64,000 bases of DNA from Bradyrhizobium zhengyangense. Lineage in GTDB: Bacteria > Pseudomonadota > Alphaproteobacteria > Rhizobiales > Xanthobacteraceae. The notes below the pieces were generated by a model. It was not told where the DNA came from, made no database searches, and worked only from the letters and a program-made list of their open reading frames with translations. A program made the position numbers and the translations under genes. Where the stretch lies: positions 496,001-560,000 of the forward strand of contig NZ_JAKLUA010000004.1 in assembly GCF_022012435.1 (NCBI RefSeq), given 5' to 3'. Below, piece after piece: positions 25,022 to 33,172 of the stretch; within the stretch, counting starts at the first letter, position 1; each line of letters begins with the position of its first letter.

Positions 25022-26197
25022 CTAGTGCGTCAGTTCCTTCATCGCATGTTCCAGACCCTCGATCGTGATCGGATACATGCGGTTTGCAAAAATGCGTTTG
25101 ATGATGGTGGTCGATTCCGAATAGTCCCAGTGCTTCTGCGCGACCGGATTGAGCCACACCGTATGCGGATAGGTGCGGATGATGCGGTCGAGCCAGACCG
25201 AGCCGGGTTCCTCGTTGACGTGCTCGACCGAGCCGCCGGGCACCATGATCTCGTAAGGCGACATCGAGGCGTCGCCGACGAACACGACCTTGTAGTCGTG
25301 CGGATATTTGTGCAGCACGTCCCAAGTCGGCGTGCGATCGGTAAAGCGGCGCTTGTTCTGCTTCCACACGCCTTCATAGAGGCAGTTGTGGAAGTAGAAA
25401 TACTCCATGTGCTTGAACTCGCTCTTCGCCGCCGAGAACAGCTCCTCGACCTGCTCGATATGCGAGTCCATGGAGCCGCCGATGTCGAAGAACACCAGGA
25501 GCTTCACCGCATTGCGCCGCTCGGGCCGCATGTGGACGTCGAGATAGCCGTGATTGGCGGTCTCGCGAATGGTGGCGTCGAGATCGAGCTCATCGGGCGC
25601 GCCGGTGCGCGCGAATTTGCGCAGGCGCCGCAGCGCCACCTTGATGTTGCGGATACCGAGCTCGACATTGCCGTCGAGGTCCTTGAACTCGCGCTTGTCC
25701 CATACCTTCACGGCGCGGTTGTTGCGGTTCTTCTCCTGGCCGATGCGGACGCCTTCAGGATTGTAGCCGTGCGCGCCAAACGGCGAGGTGCCGGCAGTGC
25801 CGATCCATTTCGAGCCGCCCTGATGTCGGCCCTTCTGTTCCTCGAGGCGCTTCTTCAAGGTCTCCATGAGCTTGTCCCAGCCCATGGCCTCGATCTGCTT
25901 CTTCTCTTCCTCGCTGAGATATTTCTCGGCGAGCTTCTTCAGCCACTCCTCGGGAATCTCCGCCTTCTCCATGGCGTCGAGCAGGCTTTCCAGCCCCTTG
26001 AACACCGTGCCGAAGACGCGGTCGAACTTGTCGAGATTTCGCTCGTCCTTCACCAACGAGGTGCGCGACAGATAGTAGAAATTCTCGACCGAATAGTCCG
26101 ACAGGTCAGCGTCGAGCGCCTCCAGCAGCGTGAGGTATTCGCGCAGCGTCACAGGGACCTGCGCATCGCGCAGAGACGTAAAGAATTGCAGGAACAT
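25022..26197 (-). CDS. VWA domain protein, CoxE-like (MoxR partner)
   Basis: 391 aa. The C-terminal half is a von Willebrand factor A domain with a MIDAS metal site: D238-x-G-x-S242 in FFDIGGSMD. The N-terminal half contains long charged helices (about 50-125) as in CoxE-type proteins, which act with MoxR AAA+ ATPases as chaperones for metalloenzyme maturation or stress. The cognate MoxR is at 26672 on the other strand. Start at 26197 gives MFLQFFTSLRDAQVPVTLRE, a conserved beginning; the same frame runs on to 27667 across other genes and is rejected. Confidence 0.85.
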   Translation of the reverse strand: MFLQFFTSLRDAQVPVTLREYLTLLEALDADLSDYSVENFYYLSRTSLVKDERNLDKFDRVFGTVFKGLESLLDAMEKAEIPEEWLKKLAEKYLSEEEKKQIEAMGWDKLMETLKKRLEEQKGRHQGGSKWIGTAGTSPFGAHGYNPEGVRIGQEKNRNNRAVKVWDKREFKDLDGNVELGIRNIKVALRRLRKFARTGAPDELDLDATIRETANHGYLDVHMRPERRNAVKLLVFFDIGGSMDSHIEQVEELFSAAKSEFKHMEYFYFHNCLYEGVWKQNKRRFTDRTPTWDVLHKYPHDYKVVFVGDASMSPYEIMVPGGSVEHVNEEPGSVWLDRIIRTYPHTVWLNPVAQKHWDYSESTTIIKRIFANRMYPITIEGLEHAMKELTH

Positions 26198-26320
26198 GGG
26201 TGACAGATTGCCCGTCGGGGGACGGACGTCAAGGGGCGGAGGCCGGCGTGGGACGCTGGACCGGGAGGCTTTTTGCTCTAGAATTGACCGCCTCAACGGG
26301 TTGTTTTGGGGACGTTTGTC

Positions 26321-26566
26321 ATGGGTATTCTCGCGGCGCTCATCATTGGCGCCATCGCCGGCTGGCTTGCCGGCAAGATTGTCCACGGGGCGGGATTTGG
26401 GCTGATCGGCAACATCGTCATCGGCATCATCGGCGCGCTGGTGGCGAGCTGGGTGCTGCCCCAGCTGCACATCGAGCTCGCCACCGGCACGATCGGCGCC
26501 ATCGTGGATGCCACGATCGGCGCGGTGATTGTGCTGGTCATCCTTTCGCTGATAAGACGGGCCTGA
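26321..26566 (+). CDS. GlsB/YeaQ/YmgE family stress-response membrane protein
   Basis: 81 aa, three hydrophobic segments with the GlsB/YeaQ pattern: ALIIGAIAGWLAGKIV, FGLIGNIVIGIIGALVASWV and GAIVDATIGAVIVLVIL. These proteins, once called transglycosylase-associated, are small inner-membrane proteins induced by stress; the mechanism is unknown. GGGGAC lies upstream of ATG 26321. It sits between the divergent VWA gene and MoxR and may share a transcript with MoxR, but a hairpin (26583-26609) lies between. Confidence 0.85.
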   Translation: MGILAALIIGAIAGWLAGKIVHGAGFGLIGNIVIGIIGALVASWVLPQLHIELATGTIGAIVDATIGAVIVLVILSLIRRA

Positions 26567-26582
26567 AAGCCTGACCGAACCA

Positions 26583-26609
26583 GGAACGGCCGCCATGCGC
26601 GGCCGTTCC
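26583..26609 (+). terminator. Possible terminator hairpin after the GlsB-type gene
   Basis: Inverted repeat GGAACGGCCGC / GCGGCCGTTCC with a 5-base loop, 17 nt after the stop. No T-run follows. Confidence 0.45.
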
Positions 26610-26671
26610 CATGTCGCGACCAGAGCCAAGAAATTGGCAATGCCTGGGATGACGACCAACAAGGACGCGCA

Positions 26672-27514
26672 ATGAAATTTACCGGCACCAAGGACTATGT
26701 TGCGACCGACGATCTCAAGGTCGCCGTCAATGCCTCGATCGTGCTGGAGCGCCCGCTCCTCATCAAGGGCGAGCCCGGCACCGGCAAGACGGTGCTGGCG
26801 GAGGAAGTGGCGAAGGCGTTGAACGCACCGCTGCTGACCTGGCACATCAAGTCCACTACCAAGGCGCAGCAGGGCCTCTACGAGTACGATGCGGTGTCGC
26901 GCCTGCGCGACAGCCAGCTCGGCGACGCGCGCGTCTCCGACATCAAGAACTACATCAAGCGCGGCAAGTTGTGGGAGGCCTTCACCGCCGAGCAGCGCCC
27001 GGTGCTCTTGATCGACGAGATCGACAAGGCCGACATCGAATTCCCGAACGATCTCCTGCTCGAGCTCGACCGCATGGAATTCCATGTCTACGAGACCGGC
27101 GAGGCGATCAAGGCCAAGCAGCGCCCGATCATGATGATCACCTCCAACAACGAGAAGGAGCTGCCGGACGCCTTCCTGCGCCGCTGCTTCTTCCATTACA
27201 TCAAGTTTCCCGACGCCGACACGATGGGCCGCATCGTCGACGTCCACTTCCCCGGCATCAAGAAGCGCCTGGTCGAGGAAGCGCTGCGCATCTTCTTCGA
27301 GGTGCGCGAGGTGCCCGGCTTGAAGAAGAAGCCGTCGACGTCGGAGCTTCTGGACTGGCTCAAGCTGCTGCTCAACGAGGACATGAGCGTCGAGCAGCTG
27401 CGCGAACGCGACCCGCGCAAGCTGATCCCGCCGCTGCACGGCGCGCTGCTCAAGAACGAGCAGGACGTGCATCTGTTCGAGCGGTTGGCGTTCTTGAGCC
27501 GGCGGGAAGTGTAA
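26672..27514 (+). CDS. MoxR family AAA+ ATPase
   Basis: 280 aa. Walker A GEPGTGKT (33-40), Walker B LLIDEID (112-118), sensor 1 in MMITSNNEKELPDAF and arginine fingers in LRRCFF. MoxR proteins couple ATP hydrolysis to remodelling of metalloprotein complexes together with a VWA partner; the partner here is the divergent VWA gene at 25022-26197. Cytoplasmic. Single gene after the GlsB-type gene. Confidence 0.9.
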   Translation: MKFTGTKDYVATDDLKVAVNASIVLERPLLIKGEPGTGKTVLAEEVAKALNAPLLTWHIKSTTKAQQGLYEYDAVSRLRDSQLGDARVSDIKNYIKRGKLWEAFTAEQRPVLLIDEIDKADIEFPNDLLLELDRMEFHVYETGEAIKAKQRPIMMITSNNEKELPDAFLRRCFFHYIKFPDADTMGRIVDVHFPGIKKRLVEEALRIFFEVREVPGLKKKPSTSELLDWLKLLLNEDMSVEQLRERDPRKLIPPLHGALLKNEQDVHLFERLAFLSRREV

Positions 27515-27528
27515 GCCACTGCCTCTCC

Positions 27529-27600
27529 CGTCATCCTGAGGTGCGAGCAGTGTGGGGCACAGCACCGCACCGCAGGCCTCGAAGGATGGAGGGCCAAGAT
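27529..27600. repeat. Repeat, GTCATCCTGAGG family (H1, partial)
   Basis: CGTCATCCTGAGGTGCGAGC followed by GCCTCGAAGGATGG: a common rhizobial intergenic repeat whose other half would be the inverse (CCATCCTTCGAGGC...CTCAGGATGAC). Here the right half is not recognisable, so the copy looks truncated. Confidence 0.55.
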
Positions 27601-27639
27601 GTAGAGGGGCGATCGCCCTTCGAGGGCCGCTAATGCTCG

Positions 27640-27723
27640 GAGGGTGGGTCAGCGTAGCGTAACTCACTCTTTCGTTTCCGCATCGGCAGCAGTGGTGGGT
27701 TACGCTACGCTAACCCACCCTAC
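27640..27723. repeat. Palindromic intergenic repeat, GTGGGTTA family (copy B2)
   Basis: AGGGTGGGTCAGCGTAGCGT on the left and ACGCTACGCTAACCCACCCT on the right, with inner GTAACTCAC / GTGGGTTAC arms. Shorter than B1. Confidence 0.85.
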
Positions 27724-27733
27724 GCGGATCGCC

Positions 27734-28039
27734 CTAGGGAACACCAAGAACCTCTTGCAGAGTATTGAGAACCTCGGTCACAAAACGCTCGTAGGCGATA
27801 CGATCACCACCTCTCTCAGAGATCCGTTTGGTCTGCCAAACCAGAAAGGACGGCAGATACCAAAGCAAGGATACCAAGCGCTTTGGTACCGTCTCTTCAT
27901 CGCCAATACTGATCATACGCAGGGTTGCGAGGACGGCTTGCCGCCGGACGGCGTCATAATCACCGTTGCGGACACGATCGAAGAAGCCATTCGTATCCCA
28001 TTCGGTTTCCAGCTGTTCGACGATCGCACCGATGTCCAT
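27734..28039 (-). CDS. Protein of unknown function, lower GC than neighbours
   Basis: 101 aa starting MDIGAIVEQLETEWDTNGFF. Predicted all-alpha; a Trp-rich hydrophobic segment (VSLLWYLPSFLVW) and C-terminal helices. No family recognised; size and helical make-up recall small immunity-type proteins, which is only a guess. The DNA is near 52% GC over 27781-27840, against about 65% around it, and the gene is bracketed by repeats B2/H1 and the 28045-28122 element, suggesting later acquisition. Confidence 0.6.
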   Translation of the reverse strand: MDIGAIVEQLETEWDTNGFFDRVRNGDYDAVRRQAVLATLRMISIGDEETVPKRLVSLLWYLPSFLVWQTKRISERGGDRIAYERFVTEVLNTLQEVLGVP

Positions 28040-28044
28040 CGGCT

Positions 28045-28122
28045 GTCTCCCGACTCGCGGAGACTCGCCCTCACCCGGATCGCATCTCCGATGCGATCCG
28101 GCCTTTCCCGGCAAGTGGGGAG
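28045..28122. repeat. Palindromic intergenic repeat with 11-bp hairpin
   Basis: Perfect arms CCGGATCGCAT (28075-28085) and ATGCGATCCGG (28091-28101), flanked by TGTCTCCC on the left and GGGGAGAGGC on the right. It fills the gap between the 27734 gene and the GMC gene end. Confidence 0.6.
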
Positions 28123-28136
28123 AGGCGAAGACACCC

Positions 28137-29783
28137 TCACGCCACCGCCGCGTCCGGAATCCGCGCGGCTTCCATCGGCGCCTTGCCGCGGATGAGGTCC
28201 GAGGCACGATCCGCGATCATCATCGTGGCTGCGTTCAAATTCGCCGAAATCATGCGCGGCATCACCGAGGCGTCGATGACGCGGAGGCCCTCCAGCCCGT
28301 GAACGCGGAGCTGGTCGTCGACCACTGCCCACGTGCTGTCGGCCGGGCCCATGCGGCAGGTGCAGCCGGGGTGGAAGGTGGTGGTGCCACGCTCGGTCGC
28401 CGCATGCAAAAATTCGTCGTCGGTGTTAACGTTCGGGCCGGGGAAATCCTCGTAGGCGTAGTAAGGCGAGAGTGGCGCGCTCTTCAAAAGGCGCCGGGCG
28501 AGCTTCATGCCGCCGACGATGACGCGGCGGTCGAGCTCGTCGTCGAGATAGTTGGTCTGGATGATCGGCGGCGCGAACGGATCATTGGAGCGGATGCGGA
28601 CATAGCCGCGGCTCTCCGGGCGCTGCTGCCAGGAGGCCACCGTCATGCCGGGCTCGTCTTCGAGCTGGCCCTGCACACCTTCCTTGTAGCTTGCCGGCGT
28701 GAAGGTGAGCTGGAGGTCGGATGAGTCAGCGCTCTCGCCGGAGTGCCAGAAGCAATAGACCATGGTCGGCGACAGCGAGAGCAGGCCCTTGCGCGCCGTC
28801 GCCCATTTCAGCGCTTCGATCCAGAGCGAGAAGCCACGACGAAGCTCGTTGATGGTCTTGATGTCCTTGACGCGCGCGACCGTGCGTGGGGCGTAATGAT
28901 CCTGCAGGCCTTCGCCGACCGGCAGCGCGTGGCGCACTTGGATGCCATGGGCGTTCAGCAGATCGGGCGACCCGATGCCGGAGAGCTGCAGGAGCTGCGG
29001 CGAATTATAGGTGCCGCCGGAGAGGATCACTTCCTTGTTGGCACGCACCTCCACCGGCGTGCCGCCGCGGCCGCCCCTGGTGTAGCGCACGCCGACGGCG
29101 CGCTTGCCTTCGAAGATGATCTCGGTCGCATGCGCATGGGTGTGCACATGCACGTTGGGCCGCTTCATCGCGGGCTTGAGGAACGCGGTCGAGCCTGACA
29201 CGCGCAGGCCCTTGTCGATGGTGCGCTGGCAGTAGGAGACGCCTTCCTGCTTGGCGCCGTTATAGTCGGGGTTGCGGGGAATGCCGAGCGAGACCGCGCC
29301 TTCCATGAAGGCTTCGCAAAGCGGATCGCGCCAGTCCATGGTGGTGACGGTGAGATTGCCGTCGCGCCCGCGAAAATTGTTGTCGCCCTCGCCGACCCGC
29401 TTCTCCAGGCGCTTGAAGTAGGGCAGCACGTCGGCATAGCCCCAGCCGCGATTGCCCATCTGCGCCCAGGTGTCGAAATCCATGCGCTGGCCGCGGTTGT
29501 AGATGTGGCCGTTGATCGAGGACGAGCCGCCCAGCGTCTTGCCGCGCGGCGCGTAGATGCTGCGCCCGCCGGTGTAGGGCCCGACCTCCTGCTGGTAGGC
29601 CCAGTTGATGCTCTTCATGTGGAAGGTCTTGATGAAACCCGCCGGCAGATGGATGTAGGGGTGCCAGTCGTTCGGGCCCGCCTCGAGCACGCAGACGCTG
29701 ATATCAGGATCTTCGCTGAGCCTGGAGGTAAGGATGCAACCGGCCGAGCCCGCGCCGATGATCACGTAGTCAAATCTATCCAT
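28137..29783 (-). CDS. GMC family FAD-dependent oxidoreductase (choline/alcohol dehydrogenase-like)
   Basis: 548 aa. GAGSAGCILTSRLSE near the N-terminus binds FAD ADP; the GMC signatures RGKTLGGSSSINGHIYNRG and SGGTYNSPQLLQLSGIG are present. The catalytic His is in TTTFHPGCTCRMG and the second position is Asn in SANLNAATMMIAD. It oxidises an alcohol, substrate unknown; polyethylene-glycol and choline dehydrogenases are relatives. Begins 16 nt after the GNAT gene on the same strand, so they form one operon. Confidence 0.9.
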   Translation of the reverse strand: MDRFDYVIIGAGSAGCILTSRLSEDPDISVCVLEAGPNDWHPYIHLPAGFIKTFHMKSINWAYQQEVGPYTGGRSIYAPRGKTLGGSSSINGHIYNRGQRMDFDTWAQMGNRGWGYADVLPYFKRLEKRVGEGDNNFRGRDGNLTVTTMDWRDPLCEAFMEGAVSLGIPRNPDYNGAKQEGVSYCQRTIDKGLRVSGSTAFLKPAMKRPNVHVHTHAHATEIIFEGKRAVGVRYTRGGRGGTPVEVRANKEVILSGGTYNSPQLLQLSGIGSPDLLNAHGIQVRHALPVGEGLQDHYAPRTVARVKDIKTINELRRGFSLWIEALKWATARKGLLSLSPTMVYCFWHSGESADSSDLQLTFTPASYKEGVQGQLEDEPGMTVASWQQRPESRGYVRIRSNDPFAPPIIQTNYLDDELDRRVIVGGMKLARRLLKSAPLSPYYAYEDFPGPNVNTDDEFLHAATERGTTTFHPGCTCRMGPADSTWAVVDDQLRVHGLEGLRVIDASVMPRMISANLNAATMMIADRASDLIRGKAPMEAARIPDAAVA

Positions 29784-29799
29784 GGTGCCCCGGCCGCCC

Positions 29800-30393
29800 C
29801 TAGCGCGGCTTTTCGTTGAGTTGGTAGTTGAGATGCGCCTTCACCGTCGGCCATTCTGCCGCCGTGATGCTGTACACGACGGTGTCGCGCAGCGTGCCGT
29901 TCGGCGCGACTTGATGGCTGCGCAAGATGCCGTCCTGCTTGGCGCCGAGACGCTCGATGGCGCGGCGGCTCTGGTGGTTGAAGAAATGCGTGCGGAATTC
30001 GACCGCAATGCAGTTCAGCGTCTCGAAGGCGTGCTGGAGCAGGAGCAGCTTGCACTGGGTGTTGAGTGGGCCGCGCTGCGCGCTCTTGCCATACCAGGTC
30101 GAGCCGATCTCGACGCGACGGTTGTTGGCATCGATGTTCATGTAGGTCGTCATGCCGACGATGTTGCCGCCGGCATCGAACACCGTGAACGGCAGCATCG
30201 AGCCTGCGGCCTGAAGGCCGAGGCGGCGGTCGATCTCCTTGCCCATGTTCTCAGGCAACGGGATCGCGGTGTACCAGAGCTTCGACAGCTCGCCGTCCTT
30301 CACGGCCTCCGTCAGTGCCGGAAGATGTTCTTTCGCCAGCGGCTCCAGACGGGCGTGCTGTCCACGCAGGGTGATGGGATCAGGCCAGGGCAT
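29800..30393 (-). CDS. GNAT family N-acetyltransferase (RimJ/RimL-like)
   Basis: 197 aa. PITLRGQHARLEPLAKEHLP at the start, the acyl-CoA region after VEIGSTWYGKSAQRGPLNTQ and FETLNCIAVEFRTHFFNHQS with SRRAIERLGAKQDGILR are typical of RimJ/RimL-type acetyltransferases. It acetylates an amino group on a small molecule or protein N-terminus; target unknown. First gene of the pair with the GMC oxidoreductase; preceded by repeat D1. Confidence 0.85.
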   Translation of the reverse strand: MPWPDPITLRGQHARLEPLAKEHLPALTEAVKDGELSKLWYTAIPLPENMGKEIDRRLGLQAAGSMLPFTVFDAGGNIVGMTTYMNIDANNRRVEIGSTWYGKSAQRGPLNTQCKLLLLQHAFETLNCIAVEFRTHFFNHQSRRAIERLGAKQDGILRSHQVAPNGTLRDTVVYSITAAEWPTVKAHLNYQLNEKPR

Positions 30394-30410
30394 TTGAGAG
30401 ACTCTCCGTT

Positions 30411-30489
30411 GTCATTGCGAGCGCAGCGAAGCAATCCAGATTGTCACCGCGGACGCATTCCTGGATTGCTTCGCTGCGCTCGCAATGAC
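30411..30489. repeat. Palindromic repeat, GTCATTGCGAGCG family (D1)
   Basis: GTCATTGCGAGCGCAGCGAA, then GCAATCCAGA, and the inverse GGATTGCTTCGCTGCGCTCG with CAATGAC at the right end. Identical arms occur at 61427. Lies between two minus-strand genes. Confidence 0.95.
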
Positions 30490-30504
30490 GGTCACTAGCA
30501 CCGT

Positions 30505-31431
30505 TTACTTGTTTAGGAAATTGAGGGGCAAACCGCCGCGCGGCCAGTCCATGGCGATCAGCTCGCCCTTGCCGGACAGCGTGACATAGGCGGTCTTCAG
30601 CTCGGGGCCGCCGAAGGCGATGTTGGTGGTGACGCGGTCGCCGGTCGGGACCTGCTCGACCAGGGTCCCATCGGGCGCGATCACCGAGATGCACCCCGAA
30701 ACCAGGGTGGCGACACAGACATTGCCATTCGCCTCCACCGCGAGCGAGTCGAACATCTGGTAGCCGCCAAGGCCGCAGATCGGCTTGCCGCGCTCGCCGC
30801 GATAGATCACCTCGCGCGGCTTCAGCATGCCGGGCGCCGAGAGCTCATAGGCCCAGAGCCGGGCCGTCGGCGTCTCCGCGATGTAGACGGTGTTCTCGTC
30901 CGGCGACAGGCCGATGCCGTTGGCCGGCAGCACGCCGTGCACGACTTCGACGATCTCCTTCATGCCGGGCTTGAGATAATACATGCCGCCGACATCCATC
31001 TCGCGGGGACGGCGCTTGCCGAGATCGGAGAACCAGAGGCCGCCGTGCTTGTCGAATACAAGATCGTTCGGCCCGCGCAGATCGTGCTCGCCGCATTTGG
31101 TGACGACGGTCTCGATCTTGCCCGTTTGCAGATCGACGCGCTGGATCGAGCCACCGAGATAATCCTCGGGCTGCGGCCCCGGCATGATCATCTTGCCGGT
31201 CGGAATCCAGGAGAAGCCGCCATTGTTGCAGACGTAGATCTTGCCGTCGGGGCCGAGCGCGGCGCCGTTCGGGCCGCCGGGGACCTTCGCGACGATCTCC
31301 TTGCGGCCATCGGGATAGACGCGGGTCAGACGCTGGCCACGGATTTCCACCAACACGACCGAACCATCCGGCATCACCACGGGGCCTTCGGGAAATTCGA
31401 GGTCGGTGGCGAGAACGCGGATGTTGGACAT
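30505..31431 (-). CDS. SMP-30/gluconolactonase/LRE family protein
   Basis: 308 aa six-bladed beta-propeller. LEFPEGPVV carries the first metal-binding Glu, GGPNGAALGPDGKIYVCNNGG and LRGPNDLVFD are blade motifs, and PANGIGLSPDENTVYIAET supplies the other ligands. The family hydrolyses lactones of sugar acids using a divalent metal. MSNIRVLATD start at 31431; a ten-base-arm palindrome lies 55 nt upstream. No sugar genes adjacent. Confidence 0.85.
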   Translation of the reverse strand: MSNIRVLATDLEFPEGPVVMPDGSVVLVEIRGQRLTRVYPDGRKEIVAKVPGGPNGAALGPDGKIYVCNNGGFSWIPTGKMIMPGPQPEDYLGGSIQRVDLQTGKIETVVTKCGEHDLRGPNDLVFDKHGGLWFSDLGKRRPREMDVGGMYYLKPGMKEIVEVVHGVLPANGIGLSPDENTVYIAETPTARLWAYELSAPGMLKPREVIYRGERGKPICGLGGYQMFDSLAVEANGNVCVATLVSGCISVIAPDGTLVEQVPTGDRVTTNIAFGGPELKTAYVTLSGKGELIAMDWPRGGLPLNFLNK

Positions 31432-31485
31432 GGTGGGACCTCCCGGCAGCTTGTTATGGCTTGCTCGGGATGTCCGGCACGGGCC

Positions 31486-31508
31486 CCGCTGGCAAGTTTT
31501 GCCAGCGG
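31486..31508. promoter_or_regulatory. Perfect 10-bp-arm palindrome upstream of the SMP-30 gene
   Basis: Arms CCGCTGGCAA and TTGCCAGCGG separated by GTT, 55-77 nt before the start codon. Position and symmetry suggest an operator. A terminator for the AraC/GyrI gene is the alternative, but no U-run follows on the minus strand. Confidence 0.5.
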
Positions 31509-31567
31509 TTATGACAAAGTAGGTCCCCCTTGCCAAGCAAGCGGGATGGTATGCCAGCGTTGCAGCG

Positions 31568-32425
31568 TTACTCCTTCACCGGCACCCAAATCTCGAAGCC
31601 GCCATTGCCGGTGACGGGATCGAACTTCTCGTCATAGCGCTCGAAATTCGGGGCGTCCGCGGCCTTGTAGCTAGATGCCGGCAGCCATTGATTCCAGATC
31701 GCGTTGACGGTGCGACGGATCGAGGCGACGTGGTCGCTGTGGGTGAACACCGCATAGCGCTGCTCGGGTATGCGGATGCGGCCGAAGCCGCGTGGCAGAT
31801 CGGAAAAATCGCGAACCTCGACGCCGGCGATGTAATCGAAGTTGCCGGAATCGTCGCCGTTGCAGCAGACGCCGTAGGCGACTCGATTTTTCTCTTCATT
31901 TTTCCCTTGGCCGACGCGCTCGGGAATGTCGGCGACCTGCTGGTGGAAGCGCGCCCACATGCCGGGGATGATGGCGCCATTGTCGCAGGAGATGCGCTCG
32001 GCAATGCCGGCCACGAGGAAGGCCTTGGCGGTTTCGAAACGCGGAGCTTTGAGATTGCTTGAGATCGTGGAGTCCATGAGGATCGGCTCCTGAAGCCTGA
32101 GCTGGTGGGTGCACGTCGCCGCTCGCACCGTTTCGGGCGTGGTGCCGAACTGGTCGCGGAACGCGCGGGTGAATGCTTCGTGCGAGCCGTAGTCTGCCTC
32201 CAGCGCGACGCTGAGAATGTCCGGCGCGCCCTTCGCGAGACTGCGCGCCGCCTCACTCAGCCGCCGCGCGCGCACGTAGCGCATCACCGGGAAGCCGGTG
32301 GCTGCGGCAAACGCGCGCACCATGTGGAACCGCGACACGCCGCCGATCGCAGCGATCTCGTCGAGCGTCATCGGCTCGGCCAGATGGCTTTCGATGTACC
32401 AGAGCGCGCGCTGGGCTGGGTTCAC
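31568..32425 (-). CDS. AraC family regulator with GyrI-like effector domain
   Basis: 285 aa. N-terminal AraC/XylS double helix-turn-helix (about 1-105: TLDEIAAIGGVSRFHMVRAF and ADYGSHEAFTRAFRDQFG), then a GyrI-like small-molecule-binding domain (about 120-285, FDYIAGVEVRDFSDLPRGF). This HTH-first layout is that of Rob-type transcription factors. Start is GTG at 32425 (protein MNPAQRALWYIE). Target genes unknown; the SMP-30 gene follows on the same strand after 136 nt. Confidence 0.85.
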   Translation of the reverse strand: MNPAQRALWYIESHLAEPMTLDEIAAIGGVSRFHMVRAFAAATGFPVMRYVRARRLSEAARSLAKGAPDILSVALEADYGSHEAFTRAFRDQFGTTPETVRAATCTHQLRLQEPILMDSTISSNLKAPRFETAKAFLVAGIAERISCDNGAIIPGMWARFHQQVADIPERVGQGKNEEKNRVAYGVCCNGDDSGNFDYIAGVEVRDFSDLPRGFGRIRIPEQRYAVFTHSDHVASIRRTVNAIWNQWLPASSYKAADAPNFERYDEKFDPVTGNGGFEIWVPVKE

Positions 32426-32519
32426 GGGTTAAGGCTCTCGTTCGAAGCGGGGGGATGATGCGTCTTCGCCCCGCGCCTTGCTTGATCAGGATTGCGGTCG
32501 GGCCGCAGGCGCTGAACTC

Positions 32520-32633
32520 GTAGGGTGGATTAGCCGAAGGCGTAATCCACCACTTCTGTCTCCTCGGAAACGATAGAGGTGGGTTACGCCGGGCAGATGC
32601 GCTTTGTGCATCTGCTCAGCTAACCCACCCTAC
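32520..32633. repeat. Palindromic intergenic repeat, GTGGGTTA family (copy B3)
   Basis: GTAGGGTGGATTAGCCGAAGG at left with inner AATCCACCAC; right part GGTGGGTTACGCC... ending GCTAACCCACCCTAC. The stop codon of the next minus-strand gene lies just beyond its right end. Confidence 0.85.
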
Positions 32634-32638
32634 GGCAC

Positions 32639-32986
32639 CTACTTCGCATCCTTCGGCGGCGGCGCATCCTGCTTCTTCTTCAGATCCTCCGCCTGCCTTG
32701 CCTGCGCGGCCTGGAGATCGCCGATGGTTTTCTGCAAGCCGGCGAGCGTCACCTTCAGCGCATCGATCTGCCTGATGGCGGCATCCAGCTTCTGCTGATG
32801 ATCGAGATTGAGCTTGGTGATGGTCTTCTGCAGGAAATCGACATTGCTCTGCAGACAGCTGGTTCGCCGCTCCATGGTCTTCTCGACGGTGCAGATCTCG
32901 ATGCCGGGAACGTCCTGCGCCGCGACCTGCGTGTGCGCGACGAGCGGTAACACGACGAAAGAGACGGCAGCGATCCGGCGCAACAT
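32639..32986 (-). CDS. Exported coiled-coil protein of unknown function
   Basis: 115 aa. Signal peptide MLRRIAAVSFVVLPLVAHTQ, then two Cys (EICTVEK, TSCLQSN) and a long heptad-like helix from about 45 to 100 (DFLQKTITKLNLDHQQKLDA onward), ending in a Lys/Pro-rich tail. A periplasmic helical protein, function unknown. ATG at 32986 is the first within the signal peptide frame. Confidence 0.65.
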   Translation of the reverse strand: MLRRIAAVSFVVLPLVAHTQVAAQDVPGIEICTVEKTMERRTSCLQSNVDFLQKTITKLNLDHQQKLDAAIRQIDALKVTLAGLQKTIGDLQAAQARQAEDLKKKQDAPPPKDAK

Positions 32987-33172
32987 CAAGGTTCCTCATT
33001 AAAATCGATCACGGCAATGTGCGCCGATTGCGCAGAGCCGCGTGAGGCTACCACACTCGCACCGCATTCTCGCGTTGAGCTTGGCGTGTTCCCTTTGGAC
33101 AGGGGAGCACTAAACCGCGCGCGGAAGAAGTGGGCGCTCTTTCCGCGGCTTTGATTAGGGGAGATTTTTGGA

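Noticed and set aside
26198-27667. Extension of the VWA frame upstream to 27667 (881 codons in all)
   Set aside because: It runs antisense through the GlsB-type and MoxR genes; the conserved protein starts at 26197.
27640-27723. Considered as a CRISPR-type repeat
   Set aside because: Only one unit with palindromic arms; no regular spacers or cas genes. It belongs to the dispersed GTGGGTTA family.
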